Positions 22,867 through 32,836 are shown, counted from the first letter of the stretch. The stretch is DNA of 64,000 nt from an uncultured Eubacteriales bacterium (GCA_900546915.1 UREY01000003.1:62001-126000); one strand, 5' to 3'. The notes: generated by a model not told the origin, from the letters alone. Program-made: numbers and translations.

Positions 22867-25506
22867 TTAGATGCGCTCCAGCCGGGCCTTGCTCTCCGCC
22901 AGCTGGTCACACAGGGCGCGCAGCTTTTGCGCTTTCTCCCGCTCCGCGTTTACCACGGCCTCCGGGGCGCGGGCGGTGAACTTTTCGTTGGAGAGCTTCC
23001 CCTCCACAGCGGCCAGATTTTTCTGCGTCTTTTCCAGCTCCCGGCAGACGCGCTCCAGCTCCTTGGCCACATCCACCAGCTGGCTCATGGGCATATACAG
23101 CCTGGCGTCCGAGGTGACGGCCTCCACCATGTTCTCATAGCCCTCCGGCGCCGCATCCGACACCAGAACCTGGTCGGCGTAAGCCAGCCGCTGGATCAAG
23201 GGGATTCCCGGCCGGAAGGCGGCCTCCTTCTGGGTGACCACATACAGCGTCGCCTTCTTAGACGGCGGCACATTCATCTCCGCCCGGCGGTTGCGCACGC
23301 TGCGGACGGCCTGCATCACCGATTCCATGTGAGCCTCTTCCTCCGGGAAGGACAGCTCCGCCGAGGCAACCGGCCAGGAGGCCACAAGCAAGGCCTCGCC
23401 CTCATGGGGAATCGACTGCCAGATCTCCTCGGTAATGAACGGCATAAACGGATGCAGCAGCCGCAGCGTCTGATCCAGCACATACACCAGGACCCCCATG
23501 GCCGCCGCCTTACTCTCCGGATCCTGCCCGTACAGCCTGACCTTGGTCAATTCAATATACCAGTCGCAATAGGTGTCCCACAGGAAATCGTAAACCTTCT
23601 GTACGGCAATGCCCAGCTCGTACCGCTCCAGATTGTCCGTCACCTCAGAAATGAGGGTATTGAGTTTGGACAGCACCCACTTGTCGGCAATTTCCAGCTT
23701 CTCCGCCGCCGGAAGGCCGGAGCGCATGCCCTCCGGCACATTCATCAGCACATACCGGCTGGCGTTCCACAGCTTGTTGGCAAAATTCCGCATGGCCTCG
23801 CACCGCTCCATATAGAAGCGCATGTCGTTTCCCGGGGAGTTGCCGGTGACCATGTTCATCCGCAGCGCGTCGCAGCCGTACCGGTCGATCATCTGCAGCG
23901 GATCGATGCCGTTGCCCAGGGACTTGGACATCTTCCGGCCCTTGTCGTCCCGAACCAGACCGTGAATGAGCACCGTGTGAAACGGCGGTCGGCCGGTGTG
24001 GGCGCAGGCGGAGAAAATCATCCGGGCCACCCAGAAGAAAATAATGTCATAGCCGGTCACCAGCACATCCGTGGGATAGAAATCCGCCAAATCCTGGGTC
24101 TGCTCCGGCCAGCCCAGGGTTTCAAAGGGCCACAGGGCCGAGGAGAACCAGGTATCCAGCACATCCGGATCCCGCTCGATGCGGGCGCTGCCGCACGCCT
24201 CACAGACCTGGGCGTCCTGCCGGGACACCGTCATATGCCCGCAGTCGGCGCAGGTCCAGGCGGGAATCTGATGGCCCCACCACAGCTGCCGGGAGATACA
24301 CCAATCCCGGACGTTTTCCATCCAGTTGAGATAGATCTTGGTGAACCGCTCGGGGACAAACCGGGTCTGTCCCTCTTTCACCACGCGGATGGCCTCCTCG
24401 GCCAGGGGCTTCATTTTTACAAACCACTGGGCGGAGATGATGGGCTCCACATCATGGTGGCAGCGGTAGCAGGTCCCCACGCTGTGCCCGTAGTCTTCCA
24501 CCTGCACCAGGTACCCCTGCTGCTCCAGGTCCGCCACAATCGCCTTCCGGGCTTCATACCGGTCCATCCCCCGGTACCGGCCTCCATTTTCATTGACCTT
24601 GCCGTTGTCATCCAGCACCCGGATGACCTCCAGGTGATGGCGCAGGCCCACCTCAAAGTCGTTGGGGTCGTGGGCCGGCGTCATCTTGACACAGCCGGTG
24701 CCGAATTCCATCTCCGCATAATCGTCCGCAACCACGGGGATCTGCCTGCCCACCAGGGGCAAAATCACCGTCTTGCCCACGATGGACCGGTAGCGCTCGT
24801 CGTGGGGGTTGACGCATACGCCGGAGTCTCCCAGCATGGTCTCCGGCCGCGTGGTGGCGACCACCACCGCCCCGGAGCCGTCGGCCAGGGGATAGCGAAT
24901 GTGCCACAGGTGGCCCGGCTTATCCTGGTACTCCACCTCCGCGTCGGACAGGGCCGTCACACAGTGGGGACACCAGTTGATGATGCGGCTTCCTTTATAA
25001 ATGAGGCCCTTTTCATACAGAGAGACAAATACCTCCCGCACCGCCTGGGAGCAGCCGTCATCCATGGTAAACCTGGCCCGCTCCCAGTCGCAGGAAGCGC
25101 CCAGCTTCTTCTGCTGCTCCACAATCCGGCCGCCGTATTTCCGTTTCCAGTCCCACACCCGCTCCAGGAACTTCTCCCGGCCCAAATCGTAGCGAGTCAG
25201 GCCCTCCTTCCGGAGCTCCTCTTCCACCTTAATCTGCGTGGCGATGCCCGCATGATCCACCCCGGGGACCCACAGCGCATCGTACCCCTGCATCCGCTTA
25301 AAGCGAATCAGAATATCCTGCAAGGTGGCGTCCATGGCGTGGCCCATGTGAAGCTGGCCCGTCACATTCGGAGGCGGCATCACAATGGTGAAGGGCTTGC
25401 GCCCCGCCCTGCGCCGGGTGTGAAAATAGCCGCCTTGCTCCCACATCCGGTAAATCCGGGACTCCACCTCCTGGGGTTCATACACCTTCGACAATTCTTT
25501 GGCCAT
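22867..25506 (-). CDS. valS: Valyl-tRNA synthetase
   Basis: The 879-residue class I synthetase begins with the usual EVESRIYRMWEQGGYF, has the HIGH-type motif HMGH (53-56) after MPPPNVTGQL, the CP1 editing domain with TTRPETMLGDSGVCV, and KMSKS (525-529). A C-terminal coiled coil (LVDVAKELERVCRELEK) completes the bacterial ValRS pattern. It charges tRNA-Val in the cytoplasm. AAGGAG lies 8 bases before the ATG. Expression is controlled by the T-box leader at 25549-25776. Confidence 0.97.
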   Translation of the reverse strand: MAKELSKVYEPQEVESRIYRMWEQGGYFHTRRRAGRKPFTIVMPPPNVTGQLHMGHAMDATLQDILIRFKRMQGYDALWVPGVDHAGIATQIKVEEELRKEGLTRYDLGREKFLERVWDWKRKYGGRIVEQQKKLGASCDWERARFTMDDGCSQAVREVFVSLYEKGLIYKGSRIINWCPHCVTALSDAEVEYQDKPGHLWHIRYPLADGSGAVVVATTRPETMLGDSGVCVNPHDERYRSIVGKTVILPLVGRQIPVVADDYAEMEFGTGCVKMTPAHDPNDFEVGLRHHLEVIRVLDDNGKVNENGGRYRGMDRYEARKAIVADLEQQGYLVQVEDYGHSVGTCYRCHHDVEPIISAQWFVKMKPLAEEAIRVVKEGQTRFVPERFTKIYLNWMENVRDWCISRQLWWGHQIPAWTCADCGHMTVSRQDAQVCEACGSARIERDPDVLDTWFSSALWPFETLGWPEQTQDLADFYPTDVLVTGYDIIFFWVARMIFSACAHTGRPPFHTVLIHGLVRDDKGRKMSKSLGNGIDPLQMIDRYGCDALRMNMVTGNSPGNDMRFYMERCEAMRNFANKLWNASRYVLMNVPEGMRSGLPAAEKLEIADKWVLSKLNTLISEVTDNLERYELGIAVQKVYDFLWDTYCDWYIELTKVRLYGQDPESKAAAMGVLVYVLDQTLRLLHPFMPFITEEIWQSIPHEGEALLVASWPVASAELSFPEEEAHMESVMQAVRSVRNRRAEMNVPPSKKATLYVVTQKEAAFRPGIPLIQRLAYADQVLVSDAAPEGYENMVEAVTSDARLYMPMSQLVDVAKELERVCRELEKTQKNLAAVEGKLSNEKFTARAPEAVVNAEREKAQKLRALCDQLAESKARLERI

Positions 25507-25548
25507 ATAGAAATCTCCTTCCCAAAAATGTGTTTCTCAGGACGGAAA

Positions 25549-25776
25549 CAAAAATTGCGCCCTGAAACAATCAGGGCGCAACTAAAACGTTCCGCGGTAC
25601 CACCTGAATTCCCGGCGTGCCGGGCGCTCAAAACTCCGTAACGGAAGTGACCCGGCCGGACCTACTGCTTCAGCCCGGCAGCTCCAAGGCGACAATCCGA
25701 CCCCGGCCACAGACGCTCACACCAACCGCGCCCTCTCTGCATGGCCTGACGGCAGGAAACTCCTCTTCCTCGCTTT
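25549..25776 (-). promoter_or_regulatory. T-box leader of valS with terminator
   Basis: On the minus strand the leader contains the stem I motif AGAGAGGGCGCGGTTGG, the T-box core AGGTGGTACCGCGG (about 25592-25606), and a terminator at 25549-25581 (TTGCGCCCTGA stem followed by five T). Two GTC valine codons in the descending part of stem I are specifier candidates. Uncharged tRNA-Val should stabilise the antiterminator and allow valS transcription. Confidence 0.92.
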
Positions 25777-25782
25777 GGATCC

Positions 25783-25811
25783 ATTATAGCGAAAAGACTC
25801 AGCCCTGTCAA
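25783..25811 (-). promoter_or_regulatory. Promoter of valS
   Basis: On the minus strand a perfect TTGACA, 17-base spacer and TATAAT, just upstream of the T-box leader. Confidence 0.92.
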
Positions 25812-25890
25812 CTCCAAAACCGGCCGCCGGATCGGCGATCGGCTCCTCTTTTCCCGGCCGTGCCCGGGCGCTGCAGCGCGCTTTGGGCAA

Positions 25891-27069
25891 TCAGTCCAGA
25901 ATATACACCGTGCAGGACCGGCGGCCGAATTCATAGCACTCGGCCACGGTATTGAAATACAGGTCGATCATGTTGCCGCGAATGCCGCCGCCGCAGTCCT
26001 CCGCCGTGGCGTAGCCGTAGATGTAAGCGCCGTCGTCCGAGACGATGTACATACGGGTTCCGTAGGGAATGACGCTGGGGTCCACGGCGATGGCGCCGTA
26101 CCGGGCCGTGGTGCCCGTGGCGGTAATGCCGGTATAGCCTTCGCAGCTGTAGGCCGTGGCCTCCACGGTCAGCTTTCGGCTGTAGGAAATCACCTCGCCG
26201 GAAGCCGTGGTGAAGGTATTGCCGGACGCCTCAGGCTCGTCGCGCTCCTCCGGCTCCTGGGGCGCCGGGGCGCTCTGCTCGGTTTCCTCCGGCTCGGCGG
26301 CCGCTTCGGTGGTGGGAACCGGCTCCGTCTCCGGGGCGGTATCCTCCTGCACATAAGCCCGCCCGGCTCCCTCCTGCTCCTTGCTGGAGCGGTCGATTCC
26401 CCGCGCCACCAGGGCGTTCACCGGCGTATAGAGAACCTTCTCCCGGAGCACGGAGCGGGAGATCTCCACCCCGTTTTCGTAGATGATCTCAGCGGTACAC
26501 AGGATGCTGCCGTTCCTGCCGGGGGTCAGAATCTTTTCCGCTCCCGGCTCCAAGGTAGAATCGGTGCAATAAACCGTATCATACGGCTCCGTGCGGATAT
26601 ATTGGCGGGTCTCGGTCCGGAGATAGACCACATCGATGACCATGCCGTCATAGGTCTGCGCGTCCAAATCCTGAGAGATGCGCAGATCCCCCTCGGTGGA
26701 AATCCCCAGCTGCTCCAGAATGCCGGAGACGGTGCTGCCGTAGGTAGCCACCTCCAGCTCCTCCCCGCCGTTCTGGACCCGGACCAGCTGAATCCGGTTC
26801 ACGGTAATGGCCGAGACGCCTCCGTCCGTCTGGGCGGTAAAGGTATCTTCCGCGCCCAGCTCCAGCCCCGCCTCGCTGAGCACCTCCGCCGGATCGGTTT
26901 CATATGTAGTGTGGACCAGAACCCGGTCTCCGTCGGTAATCACATAGGTCGTCTGGGCAAACGCCGCCTGGGAGAGCAGTCCCGTCGTCAGCAGCAGCGT
27001 CAGGGCCACAGCCCCCAGCCGCAGAAATACCATCTTTTTTCCGGAAACAATACGTCGAAATGTGTGCAT
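25891..27069 (-). CDS. G5/3D-domain cell-wall protein (YabE/Rpf-like)
   Basis: The 392-residue secreted protein has a signal peptide (about 1-38, ending SQAAFAQT), two DUF348-type ubiquitin-like repeats (about 40-150), a G5 domain (about 155-235), an acidic Pro/Glu-rich linker, and a C-terminal 3D domain (about 300-392) with VEATAYS, GAIAVDPSVIPYGTRMYI and AEDCGGGIRGNMIDLYF. The three Asp residues of the 3D motif are present, as in lytic transglycosylases of the MltA/EXLX fold. It probably cleaves peptidoglycan during growth or germination. The gene has its own promoter and a structured leader. Cleavage activity is inferred from the family. Confidence 0.88.
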   Translation of the reverse strand: MHTFRRIVSGKKMVFLRLGAVALTLLLTTGLLSQAAFAQTTYVITDGDRVLVHTTYETDPAEVLSEAGLELGAEDTFTAQTDGGVSAITVNRIQLVRVQNGGEELEVATYGSTVSGILEQLGISTEGDLRISQDLDAQTYDGMVIDVVYLRTETRQYIRTEPYDTVYCTDSTLEPGAEKILTPGRNGSILCTAEIIYENGVEISRSVLREKVLYTPVNALVARGIDRSSKEQEGAGRAYVQEDTAPETEPVPTTEAAAEPEETEQSAPAPQEPEERDEPEASGNTFTTASGEVISYSRKLTVEATAYSCEGYTGITATGTTARYGAIAVDPSVIPYGTRMYIVSDDGAYIYGYATAEDCGGGIRGNMIDLYFNTVAECYEFGRRSCTVYILD

Positions 27070-27102
27070 CGGAGTACCTCCTTTTCACATGGGTGGCAGC
27101 TT

Positions 27103-27150
27103 GGTAACAAACCGGTGCCGCCGGTATCAAGATGTGTTACGTTTGTAACC
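27103..27150 (-). promoter_or_regulatory. Structured leader of the G5/3D gene
   Basis: On the minus strand GGTTACAAAC pairs with GTTTGTTACC (one mismatch), enclosing ACCGG/CCGGT. The 5' arm also forms the small palindrome GTTAC-AAAC-GTAAC. It lies between the promoter and the ribosome site; no known riboswitch class was recognised. Confidence 0.45.
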
Positions 27151-27169
27151 ATATTGAAACTGTTCTGAT

Positions 27170-27197
27170 ATTATAACTATTTTGGCGCAAATGTCAA
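27170..27197 (-). promoter_or_regulatory. Promoter of the G5/3D gene
   Basis: On the minus strand TTGACA, 16 bases, TATAAT. Confidence 0.8.
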
Positions 27198-27447
27198 GAG
27201 TTTTCAGAAAAAAGCTACAAAGTGACAATTTTTTTGAAAAAATTATTGACAACCGCCCGCAAGATATTTGACGGAAGCCGTCGAAAAAGCACAAGATATG
27301 GTGAAACAGTTACAAAAAAGTTAACATAAGACAAAACCGGCCTCCTCCCCCTCGCTCCCCCGCCCGGCGGCAGCCCCAAGGGGCCCTTGCCCTGCAAAAT
27401 TTCCGGGCCGGCGCATATACTGCTACCCAGTCGGTGGAAAATGGAAC

Positions 27448-27475
27448 TGGACTTTTCCCGGATTTGTGCTATACT
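27448..27475 (+). promoter_or_regulatory. Promoter of the clpE-like gene
   Basis: TGGACT, 16 bases, TATACT with TG one base upstream of the -10 (extended type). Confidence 0.6.
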
Positions 27476-27512
27476 TTTTCTAAGATACATCCCTTGAATT
27501 GGAGTTTGAATC

Positions 27513-29786
27513 ATGCAGCCAAAACTTTGTGTGAAATGTAAAAAAAATGTCGCCGTGGTGTTTATCACCCGAGTGGAGAATGGGATTGCGCGGAACGAGG
27601 GGTACTGCCTCAAGTGCGCCCGGAAGCTGGGGATTCCCCAGATTGACGACGCCGTCAAGCAGATGGGGATTTCCGAAGAGGATTTGGATATGCTCAGCGA
27701 CGAGATGTCCTCCGTGTTCGGGCCGAATCAGCCCGAGGAAGACGAGGTCGGCAGTCAGACCGCCACCTTCCCCCTTCTAAATCAGCTGTTCAACGGCGCC
27801 GAGCGCCGCCGGGACCTGCCGGAGAAGCAGAGCAAGGAAAAAGAACGGGAGGAAGCTCCCAAGTCCAAAACCAAAAAGCATAAATTTCTCGACGCTTACT
27901 GCCTGAACCTCACAGGCCAGGCCCGGGAGGGAAAGCTGGACCGGGTGGTGGGCCGGGACACGGAAACCGAACGCGTCATTCAAATTTTGAACCGCCGTCA
28001 GAAAAACAACCCCTGCCTCATCGGCGAGCCCGGCGTGGGCAAAACCGCCATCGCCGAGGGCCTGGCGCAGCGCATCGCCCAAGGGGAGGTTCCCTTTAAG
28101 CTGCGGGATAAGGAGGTCTATCTCCTGGACCTCACCGCTCTCGTCGCCGGCACCCAGTTCCGGGGCCAGTTCGAGAGCCGGATGAAAAGCCTCATTGCCG
28201 AGGTGAAGGCCTGCGGCAATATCATTTTGGTCATTGACGAGGTGCACAACCTGGTGGGCGCCGGCGACGCGGAGGGCTCCATGAACGCCGCCAATATCCT
28301 CAAGCCCGCCCTGTCCCGGGGAGAGATTCAGGTCATCGGCGCCACCACCTTCTCCGAATACCGGAAATACATCGAGAAGGACGCCGCCCTGGAGCGCCGC
28401 TTTCAGCCGGTGACCGTAGCCGAGCCCACCCTGGAGGAGGCCGCGGAAATCATGAAGGGCGTGGCCCATTACTATGAGCAGTTCCACGGCGTGTCCATCT
28501 CCCCGGAGATTGCCCGGCAGTGCGTGGTCCTGTCCGAGCGGTACATCACCGACCGGTTCCTGCCGGATAAGGCCATCGACCTGCTGGACGAGGCGTGCTC
28601 CGACGTCAACCTCCGCTGCCGGGAGATCTCCCGGCTGGCCGAGCTGAAGAAAGAGCGGGACGACTACGAGCTGGAGCTTCGCATGCTCACCGAGGACACG
28701 GAGACGGAGCACTACGAGCGCCTGGCCGAGCTGCGAAGCAAGCTCTGCCGGGTAGCTGCGGAGATTGAGCAGCTGGATCAGCTGCCGCCCCCGCCGGTGA
28801 CCATGGAGAACCTGGCCCGGATCATCGAGCTCTGGACCAAAATTCCCGCCAGCAAAATCCGGGCCCAGGAGTATGAGCAGCTGCGCACCCTGAGCTCCCG
28901 CCTGAAAGAGCGGATTGTGGGCCAAGACGAGGCTGTGGAGGCCGTCAGCCGCGCCATTCGCCGCAGCCGGGTGGGCATCTCCCCCAAAAAGCGGCCGGTG
29001 TCCTTCATCTTCGTGGGACCCACCGGCGTGGGCAAGACGGAGCTGGTGAAGTGCCTGGCCGGGGAGATGTTTGACTCCGTAGATTCCCTCATTCGCCTGG
29101 ATATGTCCGAATATATGGAAAAGCACACGGTCTCCAAGCTCATCGGCTCGCCTCCCGGCTACGTGGGCTACGACGAGGCAGGCCAGCTGACGGAAAAAAT
29201 CCGCCGCAGGCCCTACAGTGTCATTCTCTTCGACGAGATCGAAAAGGCGCACCCCGATGTGCTGAACATTCTGCTGCAGGTCTTGGACGACGGCCGGATC
29301 ACCGACGCCCAGGGCCGTCTGGTCAACTTTGAGAACACCATCATCGTCATGACCTCCAACGCCGGCTCCGACCGGAAGGGCGGCGGCCTGGGCTTTGGCC
29401 AGACCCTGACAGAGCAGCGGAAGGAGGGCTCCATGAAGGCCCTGCGGGAGTTCCTGCGGCCGGAGTTTTTGAACCGGGTGGATGAGATCATTTGCTTCAA
29501 CCACCTGTCTGAGGAGAATTTCCGGGCCATTGCGGAAATCATGCTGGGCGAGCTTCGGGATTCTCTGGCCGAGCGGGGCCTCACGTTTACCTGGGACCAG
29601 ACCCTGGACGACTATCTGACCCAAAAAGCCTATTCCCTCACCTACGGAGCCCGGAATCTCCGGCGCACCATCCAGCGGGATTTGGAAGACCCCATTGCCG
29701 AGGCCATCATCGACAGCTTCGAATCCCCCATTTCCGGCCTTCGGGCCGTGATCCGGGACGGGCAGCTGTCTTTGGAACGGATTTGA
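27513..29786 (+). CDS. Zinc-finger Clp ATPase (ClpE-like)
   Basis: The 757-residue protein starts with a four-cysteine zinc finger (Cys6, Cys9, Cys32, Cys35), as in ClpE, instead of the Clp-N repeats of ClpC. Two AAA+ modules follow: Walker A GEPGVGKT (about 171-178) and GPTGVGKT (about 502-509), with a short coiled-coil middle domain ([17 protein letters not shown]) between them and a C-terminal ClpB-D2 small domain. It should unfold proteins, probably for ClpP. The ATG at 27513 follows TTGGAG. I see no CtsR site in the promoter, so heat control is not shown. A ClpC-type annotation is the main alternative. Confidence 0.88.
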   Translation: MQPKLCVKCKKNVAVVFITRVENGIARNEGYCLKCARKLGIPQIDDAVKQMGISEEDLDMLSDEMSSVFGPNQPEEDEVGSQTATFPLLNQLFNGAERRRDLPEKQSKEKEREEAPKSKTKKHKFLDAYCLNLTGQAREGKLDRVVGRDTETERVIQILNRRQKNNPCLIGEPGVGKTAIAEGLAQRIAQGEVPFKLRDKEVYLLDLTALVAGTQFRGQFESRMKSLIAEVKACGNIILVIDEVHNLVGAGDAEGSMNAANILKPALSRGEIQVIGATTFSEYRKYIEKDAALERRFQPVTVAEPTLEEAAEIMKGVAHYYEQFHGVSISPEIARQCVVLSERYITDRFLPDKAIDLLDEACSDVNLRCREISRLAELKKERDDYELELRMLTEDTETEHYERLAELRSKLCRVAAEIEQLDQLPPPPVTMENLARIIELWTKIPASKIRAQEYEQLRTLSSRLKERIVGQDEAVEAVSRAIRRSRVGISPKKRPVSFIFVGPTGVGKTELVKCLAGEMFDSVDSLIRLDMSEYMEKHTVSKLIGSPPGYVGYDEAGQLTEKIRRRPYSVILFDEIEKAHPDVLNILLQVLDDGRITDAQGRLVNFENTIIVMTSNAGSDRKGGGLGFGQTLTEQRKEGSMKALREFLRPEFLNRVDEIICFNHLSEENFRAIAEIMLGELRDSLAERGLTFTWDQTLDDYLTQKAYSLTYGARNLRRTIQRDLEDPIAEAIIDSFESPISGLRAVIRDGQLSLERI

Positions 29787-29796
29787 GGTGCGGGCC

Positions 29797-30498
29797 GTGA
29801 CAGAGAAAGAACAGGCCCTCGCCTTCCTGAACCGGGACCCGGTGCTGCACATCAGCATGATCGAGCCTCTGCGCCTGGGCCGGGCGCAGGTCGCCGCCCA
29901 GGACGATCGGGGCGTGGCCTTGATCATGGACCGCCTGGCCATGGTGGCCGCCGCAGACGCCGACGCCGCCCTGCATCTGTTGCAGTCCGTCCCCAGCTGG
30001 GACACGGTGAACATCCTGGGCGGCAAGCAGGCTGCCGCCGTGAAAGAGGCCATGGATTTGGAGGAGACCTGCGCCTGCTGGCAGGCGGCCTATCTCCGGG
30101 GCGTGCCCCTGCCGGTGCAAGCCGACGTCCGGCCGCTCCACATGGCCCATTTCCAGCAGGTTCTGGACGGATACAGCCTGTTTCACGATCCGCAATACGT
30201 GGAAGACCGGCTGAAGGCCGGCGTGATCTTCGGCGCCTTTGTGGACGGCCGCCTGGCCGGCTTTGTGGGAGAGCATCACGAGGGCAGCATGGGCATGCTG
30301 GAGGTCTTCCCGGCCTACCGGGGCCGGGGCCTGGGGCTGGCTCTGGAAAGCTTCCAGATCAACCGCTTTTTGTCCCAGGGCCGCGTGCCCTTCGACCAGG
30401 TCATCGTGGGAAACAACAAATCCCTGAACCTACAGCGGAAGGTGGGCATGTCCATCTCCCGGGATACCATGTCCTGGCTTCACCCGGCGGCCCGGTAG
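29797..30498 (+). CDS. GNAT-family N-acetyltransferase
   Basis: The 233-residue protein carries an acetyl-CoA-binding GNAT core in its C-terminal half: MLEVFPAYRGRGLGLALES, the motif A loop, and VIVGNNKSLNLQRKVGM, the motif B region. The N-terminal half is a divergent, possibly degenerate second GNAT fold. The GTG at 29797 is chosen over that at 29788 because GAGGTG then lies at a workable distance. It starts 10 bases after the clpE-like stop and is probably co-transcribed. The substrate cannot be told. Confidence 0.78.
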   Translation: MTEKEQALAFLNRDPVLHISMIEPLRLGRAQVAAQDDRGVALIMDRLAMVAAADADAALHLLQSVPSWDTVNILGGKQAAAVKEAMDLEETCACWQAAYLRGVPLPVQADVRPLHMAHFQQVLDGYSLFHDPQYVEDRLKAGVIFGAFVDGRLAGFVGEHHEGSMGMLEVFPAYRGRGLGLALESFQINRFLSQGRVPFDQVIVGNNKSLNLQRKVGMSISRDTMSWLHPAAR

Positions 30499-30544
30499 GC
30501 CCCCAAGCCGGACCCGCCGCCCGGGCCATTTCAAAAATTTTTCG

Positions 30545-30573
30545 TTGACAGCCGGTGGAATTCGTGCTATACT
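30545..30573 (+). promoter_or_regulatory. Promoter of thrS
   Basis: TTGACA, 17 bases, TATACT, directly upstream of the T-box leader. Confidence 0.9.
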
Positions 30574-30579
30574 GAAGTA

Positions 30580-30830
30580 TCAAAATGGCTGAGACGAAGA
30601 CCTGCCCCTGTGAAAGACGGCCAGAGAGGGACCTGCCTGGTGAAAGGGTCCCACGCCCCTGCACAGCTGCGGCGCACCCCTTCCGAGCCGCTCCGCCGAA
30701 CCGGACAGTAAGCGGAGCCGGGTCCGCCCGTTATTGCGGCAATGAGTGGCAGCTCTCGGGCTGCAACCAGGGTGGAACCGTGGAATACGATTTTGTATCC
30801 CACCCCTGATTCATTCAGGGGTGGGTTTTT
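30580..30830 (+). promoter_or_regulatory. T-box leader of thrS with terminator
   Basis: The leader shows the AGAGAGGGACC stem I motif, a candidate Thr specifier ACC at 30676-30678, the T-box core CAGGGTGGAACCGTGG (about 30768-30783), and a terminator at 30799-30830 (CCCACCCCTGA, 5-base loop, TCAGGGGTGGG, TTTTT). It should turn on thrS when tRNA-Thr is uncharged. Confidence 0.92.
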
Positions 30831-30867
30831 ATGCGCCCGCCCCAATCTGAAAAGGAGGGACGCTTCC

Positions 30868-32664
30868 ATGTCCGAAGAAACTCTGTACACCTTTGAAAAC
30901 CCCGAATACCGCAAAACCTATTGGCACACCTGCTCCCACGTCATGGCCCAGGCCGTCAAGCGCCTGTGGCCCGAGGTGCAGCTGGCCATCGGCCCCGCCA
31001 TTGACGAGGGCTGGTATTACGACTTCGACAGCCCCTTCTCCTTCACCCAGGAGCATTTGGAGCAGATCGAGGCGGAGATGAAAAAGATCTGCAAGGAACG
31101 GCTCCATCTGGAGCGGAGCGAACTGCCCCGGGCCGAGGCCATCGCCTACATGCAGGAGAAAAACGAGCCGTACAAGGTCGAGCTCATCGAGGACCTGCCC
31201 GAAGACGCCGTGATTTCCTTCTACACCCAGGGCGAATTCACCGACCTGTGCGCCGGGCCCCACCTGGACTCCACCGGCCGGATCAAGGCCAACGCCTGCA
31301 AGCTCACTCAGTGCTGCGGCGCGTACTGGCGGGGCGACTCCAACCGGAAGATGCTCCAGAGAATTTACGGCATCGCCTTCCCCAAGAAGGAGGAGCTGGA
31401 GGAATACCTGCGCAAGCAGGAAGAGGCCCGGAAGCGGGACCACAACAAGCTGGGCCGGGAGCTGGACTATTTCACCACCGTGGACGTGGTGGGTCAGGGC
31501 CTCCCCGTGCTGCTGCCCAACGGCGCCCGGGCCATTCAGCTGCTCCAGCGCTGGGTGGAGGACGAGGAGGAGAAGCGGGGCTATATCCTGACCAAAACCC
31601 CCCTCATGGCCAAGCGGGAGCTGTATCAAATCTCCGGCCACTGGGACCATTATCTGGACGGCATGTTCGTCATCGGCGATCCCCACGACGAGACCCGGGA
31701 TTGCTTCGCCCTGCGCCCCATGACCTGCCCCTTCCAGTACCAGGTCTATCTGAGCAAAATGCGCTCCTACCGGGATCTGCCCCTGCGCTACGGCGAGACC
31801 TCTACCCTGTTCCGCAACGAGGACTCCGGCGAAATGCACGGCCTCATCCGCGTCCGGCAGTTCACCATCTCCGAAGGGCACCTGATCCTCCGCCCGGACC
31901 AGCTGGAGGCGGAATTCAAGGGCTGCCTGGACCTGGCCAAATACTGCCTGAGCACCGTGGGCCTGCTGGACAAGTGCACCTTCCGCTTCTCCCAGTGGGA
32001 CCCCGCCAACCCCAACAACAAATACGAGGGAACCCCCGAGCAATGGGAGCGGGCCCAGTCCGCCATGGCCCAAATCCTGGACGATTTGGGCGTGGAATAC
32101 ACGGTGGGCATCGACGAGGCCGCCTTCTACGGCCCGAAGCTGGACATTCAGTACAAAAATGTCTACGGCAAGGAGGACACCCTGGTCACCCTGCAGATCG
32201 ACATGCTCCTGGCCAAGCAGTTCGGCATGGAATATGTCGACGCCGACGGGCAGAAGAAGACCCCCTATATCATCCACCGCACCTCCCTGGGCTGCTACGA
32301 GCGGACCCTGGCCTATATGATTGAGGAGTTCGCCGGCGCCTTGCCTCTGTGGCTTATGGGCACCCAGGTCAAGGTGCTGCCCATCACCGAGCGGGCCCAC
32401 GATTACGCCGAGGGCGTGGTGAAGGCCCTGAAAGACGTGGGCATCCGCGCCGTAGGCGATTTCCGCAGCGAGAAAATCGGGAAGAAAATCCGGGAGGCCC
32501 AGCTGGAGAAAACGCCCTACATGCTGATCGTCGGCGACAAGGAGGCGGAGGCCGGTACCGTCGCCGTCCGCACCCGCTCCGGCGGCGACGAAGGCGTCAT
32601 GGACCTGCCGGCCTTCCTGACCCGCTGCCGGGCGGAAATCGACAGCAAATCCAAAGACATCTAA
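30868..32664 (+). CDS. thrS: Threonyl-tRNA synthetase lacking the TGS domain
   Basis: The 598-residue class II synthetase begins directly before the editing domain, whose HTCSHVMAQ (His20, His24) and LCAGPHL motifs are intact. The catalytic core has motif 2 (FRNEDSGEMHGLIRVRQF) and motif 3 (HRTSLGCYERTLAYMIEE), and a C-terminal anticodon-binding domain. The ATG at 30868 follows AAAGGAGGG. The N-terminal TGS domain of about 60 residues found in most ThrRS is missing; the upstream frame runs through the T-box leader and cannot encode it. It charges tRNA-Thr and is controlled by the T-box. Confidence 0.95.
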   Translation: MSEETLYTFENPEYRKTYWHTCSHVMAQAVKRLWPEVQLAIGPAIDEGWYYDFDSPFSFTQEHLEQIEAEMKKICKERLHLERSELPRAEAIAYMQEKNEPYKVELIEDLPEDAVISFYTQGEFTDLCAGPHLDSTGRIKANACKLTQCCGAYWRGDSNRKMLQRIYGIAFPKKEELEEYLRKQEEARKRDHNKLGRELDYFTTVDVVGQGLPVLLPNGARAIQLLQRWVEDEEEKRGYILTKTPLMAKRELYQISGHWDHYLDGMFVIGDPHDETRDCFALRPMTCPFQYQVYLSKMRSYRDLPLRYGETSTLFRNEDSGEMHGLIRVRQFTISEGHLILRPDQLEAEFKGCLDLAKYCLSTVGLLDKCTFRFSQWDPANPNNKYEGTPEQWERAQSAMAQILDDLGVEYTVGIDEAAFYGPKLDIQYKNVYGKEDTLVTLQIDMLLAKQFGMEYVDADGQKKTPYIIHRTSLGCYERTLAYMIEEFAGALPLWLMGTQVKVLPITERAHDYAEGVVKALKDVGIRAVGDFRSEKIGKKIREAQLEKTPYMLIVGDKEAEAGTVAVRTRSGGDEGVMDLPAFLTRCRAEIDSKSKDI

Positions 32665-32677
32665 TCCAACCGCCCGA

Positions 32678-32711
32678 GGCCGCCGCAGATCCTGCGGCGG
32701 CCCTTTCCTTT
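32678..32711 (+). terminator. Terminator of thrS
   Basis: GGCCGCCGCAG and CTGCGGCGGCC with a 3-base loop, followed by CTTTCCTTTT. Confidence 0.8.
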
Positions 32712-32807
32712 TCGCGCCTTTTGTCCCTCCAGTACGGACACCTGCAAGGCTAGATCGGGGCGGCGCAGACGCTTCCAGCAAAAAAACACCCGCCGGTCGG
32801 TTTCTCC

Positions 32808-32836
32808 TGGACAGAACAGAACCGGCGTGATAAAAT
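32808..32836 (+). promoter_or_regulatory. Promoter of pepD
   Basis: TGGACA, 17 bases, TAAAAT, about 45 bases before the pepD ATG. Confidence 0.65.

Larger units (their letters stand above)
27070..27512. other. Divergent region between G5/3D gene and clpE-like gene
   Basis: These 443 bases carry the G5/3D leader and promoter, an AT-rich stretch with many A- and T-tracts (27190-27330), and the clpE-like promoter at 27448-27475. No CtsR heptad pair and no gene were seen. Confidence 0.6.

Noticed and set aside
22927..25641. 904-codon open frame antisense to valS
   Set aside because: It lies wholly opposite a clear valyl-tRNA synthetase gene and its T-box. Long antisense frames are expected from the strong G/C third-position bias, and the translation has no recognisable domain.
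27103..27150. WalR-type operator in the G5/3D leader
   Set aside because: TGTTAC and TGTAAC occur, but their starts are 9 bases apart and not the 11 needed for tandem WalR half-sites.
27777..30053. 758-codon open frame antisense to the clpE-like gene
   Set aside because: It is a shadow of a conserved Clp ATPase and has no ribosome site or domain.
30829..32781. 650-codon open frame antisense to thrS
   Set aside because: It is a composition-driven shadow of thrS.
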